A stretch of DNA of 64,000 bases from Patagioenas fasciata (GCF_037038585.1 NC_092524.1:67816552-67880551); one strand, 5' to 3'. Counted from the first letter of the stretch, positions 45,792-59,158 are shown. A program made the numbers and translations. The notes: generated from the letters alone by a model not told the origin.

Positions 45792-45990
45792 TACTAAGAT
45801 TTGTTTTTTTTCTCATGATGCTGCTCTGGTGATAAATTAAGATAATTTTCCCAAGTCAAGCCTGCTTTGCCTGTGATGGTAATTGCTGGGTGATCTCGAC
45901 CCATGAGCCTTTTGTTATATTTTCTCCACCGTGTTGAGCTGAGGAGGGGAGTGATTGAGCAGCTTTGGTGGGCAGAGTCAACCCACTGCA
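45792..45990 (+). mobile_element. ERVL-type LTR fragment (3' part)
   Basis: CCCAAGTCAAGCCTGCTTTG, CATGAGCCTTTTGTTATATT and GAGGAGGGGAGTGATTGAGC, ending GTCAACCCACTGCA, match the 3' portion of a common avian ERVL-class LTR that I recognise from memory. The usual TCCAGCCAGG segment before the end is missing. The orientation is inferred by homology with the 3' half of the related LTR at 13404. No retroviral genes adjoin it. Confidence 0.75.
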
Positions 45991-46116
45991 TGTGTTTATA
46001 GTGGGAAATTCTCCAGTAACCTCTGAGAAGTTGTTCTGATTGATAGGCCACTTTATACTTGGAGCAAATTTAGATTTCAGACATGTCTTTTTCTGTTCCT
46101 CTGAAGTGACCTGCAT

Positions 46117-46138
46117 TTTTAGACACCTGTGTCTAAAA
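46117..46138. repeat. Perfect 10-bp inverted repeat
   Basis: TTTTAGACAC, a 2-base spacer CT, then GTGTCTAAAA. It sits at the 5' edge of the CR1 that follows and includes an E-box CACCTG. Confidence 0.85.
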
Positions 46139-46757
46139 CAGTGTGCCCAGGTGGCCAAGAAGGCCAATGGTATCCTGTCCTGTATCAAAAACAGCGTGGT
46201 CAGCAGGAGAAGGGCAGTGATCCTTCCCCTGTGCTCTGCATTGGGGAGGCCACACCTGGAGTATTGTGTTCAGTTCTGGGCCCCTCAGGTCAGGAAAGAG
46301 ATTGAAGTGCTGGAGCGGGTCCAGAGAAGAGCAACAAGAGTGGGGAAGGGACTTGAGCACAAGCCCTATGGGGAGAGGCTGAGGGAGCTGGGCTTGTTCA
46401 GTCTGGAGCAGAGGAGGCTTAGAGGTGAGCTCAGCACTCTCTAGAACGACCTGAAGGGCAGTTCTAGCCAGGGGAGATTGGGCTCTTCTCCCAGGCACTC
46501 AGCAATAGGACAAGGGGGCAACTCTGCCAGGGGAAATTGAGGCTGGAGATGAGAAAGCAATTCTGTGCAGAGAGAGTGGTCAGCATTGGAATGGCTGCCC
46601 AGGGAGGTGCTGGACTCACCGGCCCTGGAGGTTTTTAAACTGAGATTGGCCATGGCACTCAGTGCCGTGATCTGGTCAATGGACTGGAGTTGGACCAAGG
46701 GTTGGACTGGATGATCTCTGAGGTCTTTTCCAACCCAGTCCATTCTGTGATTCTGTT
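46131..46757 (+). mobile_element. CR1 LINE 3' fragment (distinct subfamily)
   Basis: Includes the ORF2 C-terminal region, read in frame as [10 protein letters not shown], then [12 protein letters not shown] and [11 protein letters not shown] 3'UTR different from A and B follows (GGTTGGACTGGATGATCTCT), ending CCATTCTGTGATTCTG. The coding remnant runs open to 46444. Confidence 0.95.
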
Positions 46758-49700
46758 TCTTATTTTTGTGATGAATCAACATTGCTTCTTAATTCCTGCC
46801 TCCTTGATGGGCTAAATAAAGTTCCTGAAGTGTTTCCCCGTTTTAAGCACATTTCCAGTGTTTAACTTACCTGCCTGGCTCTTCATGGAACTCATTTGTT
46901 AATGTCTTGCTGTGCAGTTCAGGAAGAAGCCGATGCAGTTTCAGTAGTGTTGGCAAATGCAGATGCGATATGGTCTCTCTGCTTATCCTTGATAACTCTT
47001 TATGGACCAAATGCAGCAGGAGGGTCATCCTGATTAATGCATTAAACTGTCAACTTATGTTGCACTTAAATTGTTTGATATCAAGTTGAAGCTTTGTTTA
47101 ATGATTCTGCGGTTTTTCTGCGCTATGTGGTGTAGATATATTGGTGAAACTGCTCAGATGACTTGAGCTCTGCTTTTGAGCCTTATTTAAAAATGGACTT
47201 CAGGCTTTATTTAAAGGAGTGTCTATAGCAAATAGTGGTACCACCCATTAAATACATTCAAGGTCATGATTCTCTCTGAGAATCATTTGCTTCAACAGCC
47301 ATAGCTCGAAGGAGAAACTGATTTATTTTTTGATTTGATATTGACAGTGGCTTCTTGGAGACCTTTATGTCTTGTGCTTAGTTTATGATGGATCTCATAC
47401 GCTGAGTGTTGAGAATATGTGATCAGTGCCAGTTCAGAGCTTGCAAGTATATTAATCAAACACCAAAAGTATTGTGGCTGAATAGAACATTAACTGCAGT
47501 GTAAGGAAAAAAATAGTAGAAAGGGTTATATTTGAGGAAAGATTTTTTTCAGTGAATGGCAGCACAGAGAAATGGTTTTGCTTCATTTAAGCCAAGAAAG
47601 AAAACATATCCGAGTTGGTTTTCTGCGCCTATGCTATTCCTTGGAGTACTTTTGACTGTCTCAGAGTACAGATTTGTATCCAGCTGTGGGCTTTATTCAC
47701 ACATCTCGATACCCATGTAAAATCAGAAAGCAGAAACTTCAAACTCTAGAAGCAAAAATCCGTATTTGTCGAAGCAAATCGGAGCGTCAAAGATCTGCGT
47801 GTTTAATGCTTGTTGTAGAAAGGAAACTGAGTGCATTCTGGAAGTTAAGCTGTAATCCCTTTGGCATGTGCAGGCAGTGAGTTGCACATGTCCAAGTGGA
47901 AGATGAATTTTTTGTCTTAAAATATGGGAAACGAACTGTATACTCTGAGTAAACAAGTCTGAGAAATGTAAGACGCCGTTGCCTTTGACTGATGCACTTC
48001 CCTTGTAGAACCAAATAGCTGCTCCTTTCCAATCTTGGCATAATTAGGGATGCATAGTTTTCCATTTTCAGTTGAAATTTATAAATGAGTAGATGCTGTG
48101 AGAGTCCACTTGACTCTCCTTAAAACTATGCATATAAAACTAGAAATTGCTTTCTAGGCTATTAAGATTGTGGTTGTTGTTGCTGCTGAAAGCAGCGTCT
48201 TGCTTAAGCCATTTGATGCTCTATCATAACAGCAGGCTGTTTTTGAACTGTGATTACAAGGTTGCTTGAGAACAGAGCTTTTCCTAACAGGTCAGGAACT
48301 TTTTATTATCCAGTTCAAACTAAATTATGTCTGGTTTTTACTCATTTTTTATGGAGTTAATACTGCTCTCTAACTTGCTCTGCTGTTATTCCTCAATAGC
48401 ACGTATCGATGTGATACTTTAAGATGCAACCTTCTTTTCCTTTAAGCTAATGAGGAGGTGGCACTGTGCCCGAACCAACACACCTTGCTGAAGGTAGTTT
48501 ATTAGTTCAGAGGACCAGCAGAGAAGTTTTACAACTGTTTGCAAACCACTACAGACATGCCTGTAGGCAACAGCTGTTTAGGTAGCCTGAACCTGCAGTT
48601 GCCTTGTGTTGTTTGGCTTCTTGCTGTTGTCTGCGCATGGTTTGGTTCTGAATTTGTCTTGGGTATCCGTGATGGATATGAGCATGAAACCTTCACAAGG
48701 AGACTCCTCTAGTGTGTTGTACAGTCTTTGTGTTTAGTAGAAGGGCTTCTCATGGTGTCACTAGAGTTGTTTGGTTGTTCTGCACCGTTTTACTTGTGGC
48801 TTGTTTTCCTCTAGTTGGCAAAGCAAGCAAAATAGAGGAGGATTCTGTCTGAGCTCCCAGCTTGAAGCAGAAACTCTAGTTGGTTTCCAGGTGTACTCTC
48901 TGCTTGTACTGATACTCTACATCTCATTTGTACCGAGGATGCTTTTCCTTTTAACAAGAAATATGTTTATTTGTACTCTGTCCCAAGATCACCACTGGAA
49001 AGCTTGCATGTGACTTGTCACAAGCTTAAACCTTGAGGGACAGGAATGGGGATGCTGGCATACAGAGCATGCCTGCTTCCAGAGACTTATAAGGCAAAGC
49101 TGCTCAGTTTGTTTCATAAATAGGTCACTAAATGTGTCCTTGCATGTTTCGCTTTTATCACCTGCACATGCTAATACTATGTTGGAGGGGTCCAGCTTTT
49201 CTTTTAGATGACTTGTTTCCCTCTTGGCAGGATGCACTTCAGAACGTTATGCCTTCCTTACCTTTGCCTCTTATTTTTTAGGCATCTGCTGGTTAGCACT
49301 GGGTCTTGAGGTTATAGCATCACTCACATACTTTGGGGGACTGATTTGTAACTTCTCAGGCAAACTGTAAGTAACATCTGGGATTAGACTGTTTTAATCC
49401 TATTACTCAGTGGTTTAGAATAGGTCTCGGTCCTCATATTAAGGGAATAGTACAGGCAAGAGCAGAAGGGGCTTCCACAGCAGCAGATGAATGTGCTGTG
49501 GGTGTGTGTGGGGAATAGCTTAGCAGGGCTGGCTTTGGGTTTGACTGACTCTTCAAAATAAACAGCTTTCTGCTGCCCTTCCCACAAACAGCACTAGAGT
49601 TATAGAGGTGAAGGTACAAGAGAATGATCTTTGCACGGCAAAGCTTCAACAGTTGCGATATAAACATTCAGTCTTGTTACTGAGGGACGCGGCATTTCAA

Positions 49701-51786
49701 TACGCTTGGGTTACGCGTGATACGTGAAACCGGTGACGCTGGGCTTGCGTTGTCTAGATGTCGCTTTTACTCGTTCTGATTAGTAGAACTTGTGTTCCTA
49801 AATACAGGGAGCTTCTGAGCCGTAAAAGCTGAACTTTTCAGTTCTTCCAAGGCTAGACGATGAAGTCCTGTGAGGTCGGTCGGAATGGTCCATGCAGCTT
49901 CATAGAAGCAGCTCCTGCTGAAGAAAGTATGATTCAGCTAAAAGCTTTTCTCTGTTTCACAACAGAAATGTGTAGACAAAAGCGATTATAAACAGCAGTT
50001 GTGAAAATGGATACAGACAACATCTACAGCGCTGAAGAGTTTGTTGTATTAAAAGCAAAGTGGTTTTGAGCTGAGCTGAGCTGAATTTGCTTATGAAGGT
50101 GCTGACTGCTGAAGGACCTGTTTGCTGTGCTTCTATCAATAGCAATTTCTTTCTGCCATAGGGAGGGAAAGCAAACCAGCCCTGGTTGGTGCTTCTGGAA
50201 GTGATTTGCTTTAAGTGGTTTCGTTTGTTTGTTTTTTCCCATCTTTAATGTTGGACTTAGGCACACTGCGTATTATGGCCTCACTCTAGATAAAACTAGC
50301 AATGAGTCAAGGAGGATGAACTAGATGTGGGACTGTTCCGAATTTAATGTAGCAGGCGGCTTCCTGTGCTAGGGAGCGGTATGAAGACCACATGGGCCCT
50401 TATGAAGTATTTGGCAATAAAGACCTAATGTTCATCTGTCATATTTATTGCTTACGTTAACTATGATATAGCTACATTACTCTGTAGCGACTAATTTTAT
50501 CAAACAGAACCAGAAGCACCCAGTTGCACAGCAAGACAAGTGCGAACTTAACTTAAACTCTCAGTTTGCTGTGCTGCCTCCCCAAAGGAATGGGGACAGG
50601 CAAAAAGAAGCACTTGACACATAGTATGTTAAAAAGAAGGCCAAGAAACATGATCCCCTTCTTGAGTATTGTAATGTTAAGTGATCCCCGTTGTTGCAAA
50701 ATTCTCCTGTTTCCTCTTTACATTCAAGGAATTGAGGACTAGGGAGAAATCTTGGCGTGGTCTTTATAAACACTTTTGGAAGGCAACCTTTATTTTCTAC
50801 TATAGAGATGCGTTTAGTAGGCTTTCATATTACTCTTTGCCCTCAAATATGGATGCTGTCTGAATTTTAGAATCCGGTAAGTTCATAAACTGTCATGAAA
50901 TAATGTTATTCTCCAAACTTTAGGCTTTAATAACGCCTAAACAGGTAGGCTTCAAACTTAGGAGGTGCATCTTCTTAAGGCACGTGAATGTCATGGATAA
51001 AGACAAAGTGGTTCCGACTGTGAAGACGATTGGTCACTGTATGAAAGCAAACTAAACAAATTGGAGCATATAAAAGCTTAAATCTCCTCTTGTGTATTAC
51101 AAATAAACCGGAGACCAAATGTGCAAACTCTGTAGCACGTGCCTTTAGGGAGAGTGAACGAACTGTTTAGTCTGGACACAGTGGTTAATGGGCTGAAACT
51201 CCGATATAAGCACAGCTGTATTTCTTCACGTGCAACAGCATGACTTTATTTTGATTGTGGATGTCTGATTTAGTAATGGTGGAGTCATGGCCTTTGAAAC
51301 AGGAGGAACGTCCATATGTCATCCTTTTGTGGGAGAGACCAAGCTGTTGAAAGGTACTAAGAGCTGTACGATTCTGCTTCCCTGCATGTCCTGTGTTCAG
51401 CATCTCAAAGATAACTGTGTTTTTTTTGTGGAACGTTGAGTAATAAAGCAGAATGTTGCTGTACTTTCAGCTTGCCTTCCTCCTAGGCCATGCTTGCCCT
51501 CTGAGAGCTGTTTGCTCTCATTGAATTCAACTTAATCGTTGAATTCAAAAATCATTTTGGCATTGGAGAGAAAGATTTCAAACTAGATAGGATTCGTGAC
51601 CTTGTAGCTGTCCTCACCTTTCTGCTAGCAGATGTCTAAGGCCCACTTTGAATCTTAACATTTGCTGGAATGTTTTCCCAGTGTATCAAGGAGTGAGTTT
51701 TGAGTTCAGGAGTTTAGTGTGTGGCCTTTAATCAGAACCTGTGGGCAGAAGTCCTGTTCCAGAACCATGTGTGTGGTGGGAGAGGT
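46758..51786. other. 5 kb of intron without recognised elements
   Basis: No exon, RNA gene or transposon recognised. Two copies of the palindrome TTGAATTCAA lie at 51521-51530 and 51539-51548. Confidence 0.45.
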
Positions 51787-52301
51787 TCACAGAACCCCAG
51801 AATGTCAGGGGTTGGAAGGGACCTGGAAAGCTCATCCAGTGCAATCCCCCCATGGAGCAGGAACACCCAGCTGAGGTTCCACAGGAAGGTGTCCAGGCGG
51901 GTTTGAATGGCTGCACAGAAGGAGACTCCACAACCTCCCTGGGCAGCCTGGGCCAGGCTCTGACACCCTCACCAGGAAGAAGTTTCTTCTCAAATTTAAG
52001 CGGAACCTCCTGTGTTCCAGTTTGTACCCGTTGCCACTTGTCCTATCATTGGTTGTCACTGAGAAGAGCCTGGCTCCATCCTCCTGACACTCCCCCTTTC
52101 CATATTGATCCCCATGAATGAGTCCCCCCTCAGTCTCCTCTTCTCCAGCTCCAGAGCCCCAGCTCCCTCAGCCTTTCCTCACACGGGAGATGCTCCACTC
52201 CCTTCAGCATCTTGGTGGCTGCGCTGGACTCTCTCCAGCAGTTCCCTGTCCTTCTGGAACTGAGGGGCCACAACTGGACACAAGATTCCAGGTGGGGTCT
52301 C
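51787..52301 (-). mobile_element. CR1 LINE 3' fragment (subfamily A), antisense to PELI2
   Basis: A minus-strand copy from the 3' end (CACAGAACCCCAGAATGTCA on +) to a 5' truncation after AAGATTCCAGGTGGGGTCT. It is nearly identical to the other A copies across about 500 bases. Confidence 0.95.
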
Positions 52302-54892
52302 AAGGCTACACCTCGCTGCAGGTCTGTAGCCCCTCTGGCAGAACAGCAGGAGAGATGGAGGATTTCTCTGTGAAATCTTCCCTAATATGATTCTGCCCGA
52401 ATATTTAATTAAATGAGCTGTCAGTACCTCGGTGGTTTTTGCTAAGAAACTACCACCAATTTAGGCAAATGGAACAAATTGGTGCTGGAGCAGATCTGCG
52501 AGGAGACAAGCTTTGGTTGATATGAATAACTGAGGAACTTCTTCCATCAGAGCTAAACCTGGAGAAGGCACTTTGGCAATAGCCAAACAGATCAGTCTTG
52601 TGTGTTTTACATGCCTTTTGTTTTTAGCTGGTCTTCACTGAGCTAATGAAAAGCCTGAAGCACAGGAGATGCCTTTAAACAGCCCTGGCCAGCCAGCTGC
52701 TCTTGGGACAGCACCGGCGTCCCTGGAGGCCGCAGGAGCTGGGTGGGCAGTGGCTGTGGAAGCTGCAATGCTCTTGGCTTCTTAACTGTGGTGAGACTTT
52801 TTTCCTTAGGTAGGATGTCTTGCTGAAGGTGCCGGGATAGAGACCGCAAACCTCTCATTTGTTTTTAGGGATGTGCACTGAAAGTTTTTTCCACGATTCC
52901 AAAAGCATTTCTTAAATAATTCTTTTTGCTAGAGAGCCTCTGCACCCATTTAAAGACTTTGACAGAGCTTTCCTAAAACCGCAGAATACGTACCTCCTTT
53001 TACCTTTGAGAGATAAATATGCCATTTTTTGCAGTACTTTCACAATATTCTTGCTGTCAGAGCAAAAAAAGCCTTAACTTTTGACTCCTGTTTTGTGCCT
53101 TACTTTCCATGTTCAAGCACAAAATACTTGGTTACATTGCTGGCTCAGCCCTGCCTTATCTCTTGGGTTGCACAATCGCACTCCCAGCTGCAACACTCGA
53201 GTGCTATATATCTAGTTTTATTGCAAGTTTTGAGTTTCCAGCATGCAGAGGCTGGTGTAATATAGCAAATACCTTTCCATGTAAGGATGCAGGAAGACTA
53301 GAAAATATCAAGTGCAGTTCCCTCTGTGAGCACTTAAGCTGGGGTTTAAGTGATTAGCAGGGTCTAAGTCAAGCTCAACGTACCCTCCTAGTTCATTACA
53401 TTCAATGTGACTTTAAATTCAATTCAGGAATTGGCCTCTGATCGTATATTGCTACTTTGTACTTTAAACCTCTTGGAGGAGACTGGTTTATATTAAGGCT
53501 TTACCTACTGGAAATCCTTCAGCATAGAGAGAACAATTGTAAAATAATGCTTTGTTAAAGGGTAAGCGGATCTTTCTGTGGCAAAAGTGATTTGCTCTTT
53601 CTCCTCTGGGCATTTCGTAGCTGGTGCAGGCAGGAAGGAACTGGATTTGGGGTTGGCTGAATTCCAGTTGCAGACTCTATTCAGACCGAAGGCAGGAAGA
53701 ATATGGGCTGGTTTGTAAGTTTTGGGCAGAGGTGGCAGTTGAGAAAAAACAGCTGTCACAGTTTTATGAACTGATGAAAATCGTTGTGAATATGTCAGGT
53801 GGTAAAAGTGCGATGCTTTGTGTGGTTAGAGAAAAGCATTAAAGATCAGTTTGTCGTGCATAAGGCAGGGCAGCAAAACCCTTAGTTGAGTAAACCATCT
53901 TATTGGTAGATAAGCATCTATGATGCTCTTTAGTGTCCGGAAAGTAAGTGTATTCATTTGTAAAAATAACAATTATTCATTAAAACCAAATGTGCAGCCG
54001 CCACCATTCTTGTGCATGAACTAATTAGAGCCTATGTAAGTGACTGTAAGCAGGCTTTTGTGTACTGAAATGATAATAACTTCTCATTTATATTCATTAC
54101 TAAGTCTAAAGAGCGGTCTGGTTAGCGATAATCTTTCATTTCTTCTTCTGCTCCTAGGTTGTACATACGCTGTTGCCTGTTTTTGGAGAAAAGAGTCTTA
54201 TTTGATGTACAGAGTTTGACAAGTGTTGTCAAAATTAAATGGTATAGTAAGCAGTATTTAACAGTACCTTTTAGCTTCCTATTATTTGTTGTTTGTTTTA
54301 TCTTTCTTTGCTTTGGAAGGAAAAAAAGTCCAGGTAATGACTGTTGAGGTGTGCAGTTGTATTGGCAGAACTTCAGCCTAGTTGAAGTCTAGAGAAGTTC
54401 GGAACGGTTGCTTGTTTCAAACTGATTGTGATAACTGCTCGTGGCCTCTGGAACTGCTTTTATCTAAGTGTTGTGGGATAAACTGTGTAAGGATCTGATG
54501 CCTCTTGGAGACTGTAAGGCACAGACACTGGACAGAGGCAGAACAAGGCATTGGTTTTGGGGTGATGACCCAAACAGATGAAGTCAGATGTCTGAGGTTG
54601 TTCCTGCTCCCAGCTGTCCAGGCGGTCGTTTTGGGTGAGGACAGCCCATCCTCAACTGCTGGCACTAGGAGCTCCCTATTCCGGTCATTTTCCATCTGCC
54701 TCTAATGAACACACCGTGATTTACTGAGAGATGGAGCAACAGGTGAGGCTGCAGTCTGTAACTGGAAATGAAGTGTGGTCTGGAACTGATTGTATTCCAA
54801 AGCTTCCCCGTGCTGTTTGAGCTCTGCTGAGGAGCAGCTGTAAGATGAATGAGCCCCTCACCCCCCTGCCTTGTTGGACATCAGGGGATCAG
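52302..54892. other. Intronic sequence without recognised elements
   Basis: No exon, RNA gene or transposon recognised. Confidence 0.45.
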
Positions 54893-55220
54893 TGAGCAGT
54901 GTAGGATAACAGGACCTGGGGGTCCTGGGGACAGCAGGGTGACCATGAGCCAGCACTGGGCCTTGTGGCCAGGAAGGCCAATGGTACCTGGGGTGGGTTA
55001 GAAGGGGGTGGTCAGTAGGTCAGAGAGGTTCTCCTGCCCCTCTGCTCTGCCCTGGGGAGACCACACCTGGAATCTTGTGTCCAGTTGTGGCCCCTCAGTT
55101 CCAGAAGGACAGGGAACTACTGCAGAGAGTCCAGCGCAGCCACCAAGATGCTGGAGGGAGTGGAGCATCTCCCGTGTGAGGAAAGGCTGAGGGAGCTGGG
55201 GCTCTGGAGCTGGAGGAGAG
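54893..55220 (+). mobile_element. CR1 LINE (subfamily A) lacking its 3' end
   Basis: Starts TGAGCAGTGTAGGATAACAG and follows the A consensus as far as GGGGCTCTGGAGCTGGA, then stops in unrelated sequence. CR1 copies are normally truncated at the 5' end. Loss of the 3' half implies a later deletion or rearrangement. Confidence 0.93.
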
Positions 55221-57001
55221 TACATATCTCATGGTGATGTGTACTTTTGCTTTGGATCTGTTCATCTCTCCTTTTTCACTAAAAAAACATGGCCCTGAAG
55301 AATTAGCTCAGTATCTGCTTATTTTGGAAATTCAGCTTTTTGAAAGCATTTTGAACCTGAAACTTTAATTTTGGGAATTGCAACCAGGTATCCCATGTAG
55401 TTTAGCAGCCTCATACTTTTGCCGCTCATGTATGAACACAGTTCAGAACGAAGACTCTTACTCTGTGTTACTCCACATAAACATTAAATTATCTGCATGT
55501 GAAAAGTCTCCCTTCCCAAGTGGTTGTAAAATAGCCTAGTTGAGGATTTTTGTCCTTGACTGAAACTCTGAAAGGAGAAGTTAGTTTGGGGTTTGCTCAG
55601 ACATGAGTCCCTCTCTAGCAGACTTTGGGGTTGTTCCATTATTATGAGCAGTTCCAGAAGGTTTATTTTTGAGGTTTATGGATGAAGATATTAAGAGACT
55701 GGGGTGTGTTTCTGTACATAATTCTTATCTTGTGCTACTCTGAGGTGATAGAGCGATGGCATCTCTTGCCCGAGAGATTTCTATGTAATAGAAGCCAATA
55801 CGGTAGCCCTTTCCTCTGCTTTTGATAGGGCTGTAGGAGGAAAGTAAAGCAGTTGTGCTAGACGTCTGCAGATATTCCTACAGGTATAATGCCACAGTAT
55901 TGACAGGGAGGAAAGGCAATGTACTCTTACATTCTAAAATGCATGTGCAGTATCTTTAGCTGGGCAAGGGAGAAGAGGTAAGAATTTGGGCATCTGCAAA
56001 ACCCACGTAAAAATGGGATTATTTGTACTTGATCATTGTCATGCATTGGCAGGGGCGTGGGATGCAAGATTTCTTAGTATCGCACTATTCCCCTATTTAG
56101 TTACAAACAGCATTCTTATAACCAAGGTGCCCTTATGGAGAGTGATGTCAGGTACAAAAACTCGAGGGCAAAAGGGAATCTCGTGAGCCCGCCATCTGTA
56201 ATCGATCTCTTGATTTCTGTGTTTCTAAACCAGCCCTTCTCAGATGTGCTTTGCTGGGGAACCCACTTCCAATTTCAATCTTGGGTTCACAAGCTTTATT
56301 TCTACAGCTGACTTATCATTTGGCTTGCAAATGCTATTTCTAAACCCTGGAATTATAGCCTGTACTTTGGGAAACATTGCTTTAAACACATGCTCTGTTT
56401 TCTTGATCTAGTTTGCCCCATAGGGCATGCTTGCCTTTAAAAATGGAAATAGATAAATAGAGAGAAACATATGGGGTGGCTTGGTATTTTTTGAAAGCTG
56501 GTGAACAAAAATAGTAATAGTAATAGTTTGCTGACTGTCTTTGTGGGTTTTGGCGAAGAAAAAGAGATGGATTTCCAAAGGAAAGAAAATGAGGGAGAAC
56601 CGTATGTGGTTTTAAGCTTGTTTTCTGTTCTACAAACCATTGTGCCACTTGTGCACATTACTTAATATCTGTTGGAATGTACAAATGCAGATTTGATGAA
56701 ACTTCAGCTTGTAAGTAATCAGGAGTGGGCAGGCTGGATTAGCACTGCAAATAAGCTAAGTGAAAATGTTGATCCTCCTAGAAACTTGACTGCTATGGAG
56801 CCTTCAGCGTGGCTTTAGGGTTTCAGTGGTTCCATCTGTGTATAAACATTGTCTTGCATAGTTACTTTGCATTAAACCACGTTTTGCCTCATCACTGTTT
56901 TCCCATCTGGAGACAATGGTGGCGCAAAATCCGTTTGATTGAGATCAGAATCTCTGAGCATCTTGAAATTAAAAGCTTGAGGAATACATCACTTCTGTGG
57001 C
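55221..57001. other. Intronic sequence without recognised elements
   Basis: Nothing recognised beyond short AT-rich runs, such as the AATAGTAATAGTAATAG triplet run near 56510. Confidence 0.45.
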
Positions 57002-57642
57002 TGACCATGAGCATGAGCCAGCACTGGGCCCTTATGGCCAGGAAGGCCAATGGTACCTGGGGTGGGTTAGAAGGGGGTGGTCAGTAGGTCAGAGAGGTTC
57101 TCCTGCCCCTCTGCTCTGCCCTGGGGAGACCACACCTGGAATATTGTGTCCAGTTGTGGCCCCTCAGTTCCAGAAGGACAGGGAACTGCTGGAGAGAGTC
57201 CAGCGCAGCCACCAAGATGCTGAAGGGAGTGGAGCATCTCCCGTGTGAGGAAAGGCTGAGGGAGCTGGGGCTCTGGAGCTGGACAAGAGGAGACTGAGGG
57301 GGGACTCATTCCTGGGGATCAATATGGAAAGGGGGAGTGTCAGGAAGATGGAGCCAGGCTCTTCTCGGTGATGACCAATGACAGGATAAGGGGCAGTGGG
57401 TTCAAACTGGAACACAGGAGGTTCCACTGAAATATGAGAAGAAGCTTCTTCATGGTGAGGGTGGCAGAGCCTGGCCCAGGCTGCCCAGGGAGGTTGTGGA
57501 GTCTCCTTCTGTGCAGCCATTCAAACCCGCCTGGACACCTTCCTGTGGAACCTCAGCTGGGTGTTCCTGCTCCATGGGGGGATTGCACTGGATGAGCTTT
57601 CCAGGTCCCTTCCAACCCCTGACATTCTGGGATTCTGTGATT
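57002..57642 (+). mobile_element. CR1 LINE 3' fragment (subfamily A)
   Basis: Complete from the ORF2 C-terminal region to CATTCTGGGATTCTGTGATT. At its 5' edge ATGAGC is repeated (CCATGAGCATGAGCC), a small duplication compared with other copies. It lies 0.86 kb before another copy in the same orientation. Confidence 0.95.
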
Positions 57643-58499
57643 CATCCTTAGTAAGTGCATGCACATACTTTGTAATTCTTAAATATTAATGATGGTGTTA
57701 TGAGACCTGTAAGGAGTCAATGCTTATTTGATGTAATATTTTGGGAAGTCCTCTTACGGGAAGAAAAGTCTTAAAATGTTGTGGGTAGAAGTGTGAAACT
57801 GAAACACTTTACTGCCATAAAAGCTATAGAGATCAGAATTAGTTTTGCTGATCAGCACTAAACATTGAACAGCCTTGCCAAATGTTTTCCTGGCTAGAGG
57901 TGACTGATTAACTTTGTTATAGATTATGATAAAAGCAAACACCCAAGGTTGCTGTGAATTAGTAAGTTGTCAGGGTGTTTTAAGCCTGAAGAAGATATAT
58001 TGAAGTCTGGTTTTCTGCATTGCCGCACTGTTAATTTCTGTCTTATTAAGACTTTTTTAAACAAACCCCACAGCTTTGGCTGTGCTGTGACGCCTGTGTG
58101 CTGATGGTACACACACTGATCAGGTTTCAGGTAGTTCTTTAAAACTGGGTATGACAAATAATTGATCCTGTATTTTTTTTAGGGCGCATAACATGTTTGT
58201 TAGCAAAGAACAGACCTCTGTGTGTTCTTTAGGTCTCGCTGGTTTTATTTCTACATCTACCTCACAGAATGCTCCTTTATTTCTTTATATTTATTTAGAG
58301 ATGAAGGATTAAAAGCAGGAAACTCTGACAATAACTCGCAGTGAGTGCTGCATGCTAAATGCAACCACCGAGTGATTCTCAGCCAGGTTGGTACATCTGG
58401 TCCAACTAGGCTGTAGTGCAGCTGCCCTATATGATAATTGCCAGCTGGGAACTTTCAGTCTCTAGATTTTACTTGGTGCTACGAGGTAGAAAGGTGATT
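57643..58499. other. Unique spacer between two same-strand CR1 copies
   Basis: About 860 bases of AT-rich intronic sequence with no recognised element. Confidence 0.45.
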
Positions 58500-59158
58500 C
58501 ACCTGGGGTCCTGGGGACAGCAGGGTGAGCATGAGCCAGCACTGGGCCCTTGTGGCCAGGAAGGCCAATGGTACCTGGGATGGGTTAGAAGGGGGTGGTC
58601 AGTAGGTCAGAGAGGTTCTCCTGCCCCTCTGCTCTGCCCTGGGGAGACCACACCTGGAATATTGTGTCCAGTTGTGGCCCCTCAGTTCCAGAAGGACAGG
58701 GAACTGCTGGAGAGAGTCCAGCGCAGCCACCAAGATGCTGAAGGGAGTGGAGCATCTCCCGTGTGAGGAAAGGCTGAGGGAGCTGGGGCTCTGGAGCTGG
58801 AGAAGAGGAGACTGAGGGGGGACTCACTCGTGGGGATCAATATGGAAAGGGGGAGTGTCAGGAGGATGGAGCCAGGCTCTTCTTGGTGACAACCAATGAT
58901 AGGACAAGGGGCAATGGGTTCAAACTGAAACACAAAAGGTTCCGCTTAAATACGGGAAGAAACTTGTTCCTGGTGAGGGTGTCAGAGCCTGGCCCAGGCT
59001 GCCCAGGGAGGTTGTGGAGTCTCCTTCTGTGCAGCCATTCAAACCCGCCTGGACACCTTCCTGTGGAACCTCAGCTGGGTGTTCCTGCTCCATGGGGGGA
59101 TTGCACTGGATGAGCTTTCCAGGTCCCTTCCAACCCCTGACATTCTGGGATTTTGTGT
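58500..59158 (+). mobile_element. CR1 LINE 3' fragment (subfamily A)
   Basis: Runs from CACCTGGGGTCCTGGGGACA to CATTCTGGGATTTTGTG. It is near-identical to 57002-57642 over about 600 bases, with scattered substitutions. The two form a same-orientation pair that could recombine. Confidence 0.95.
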
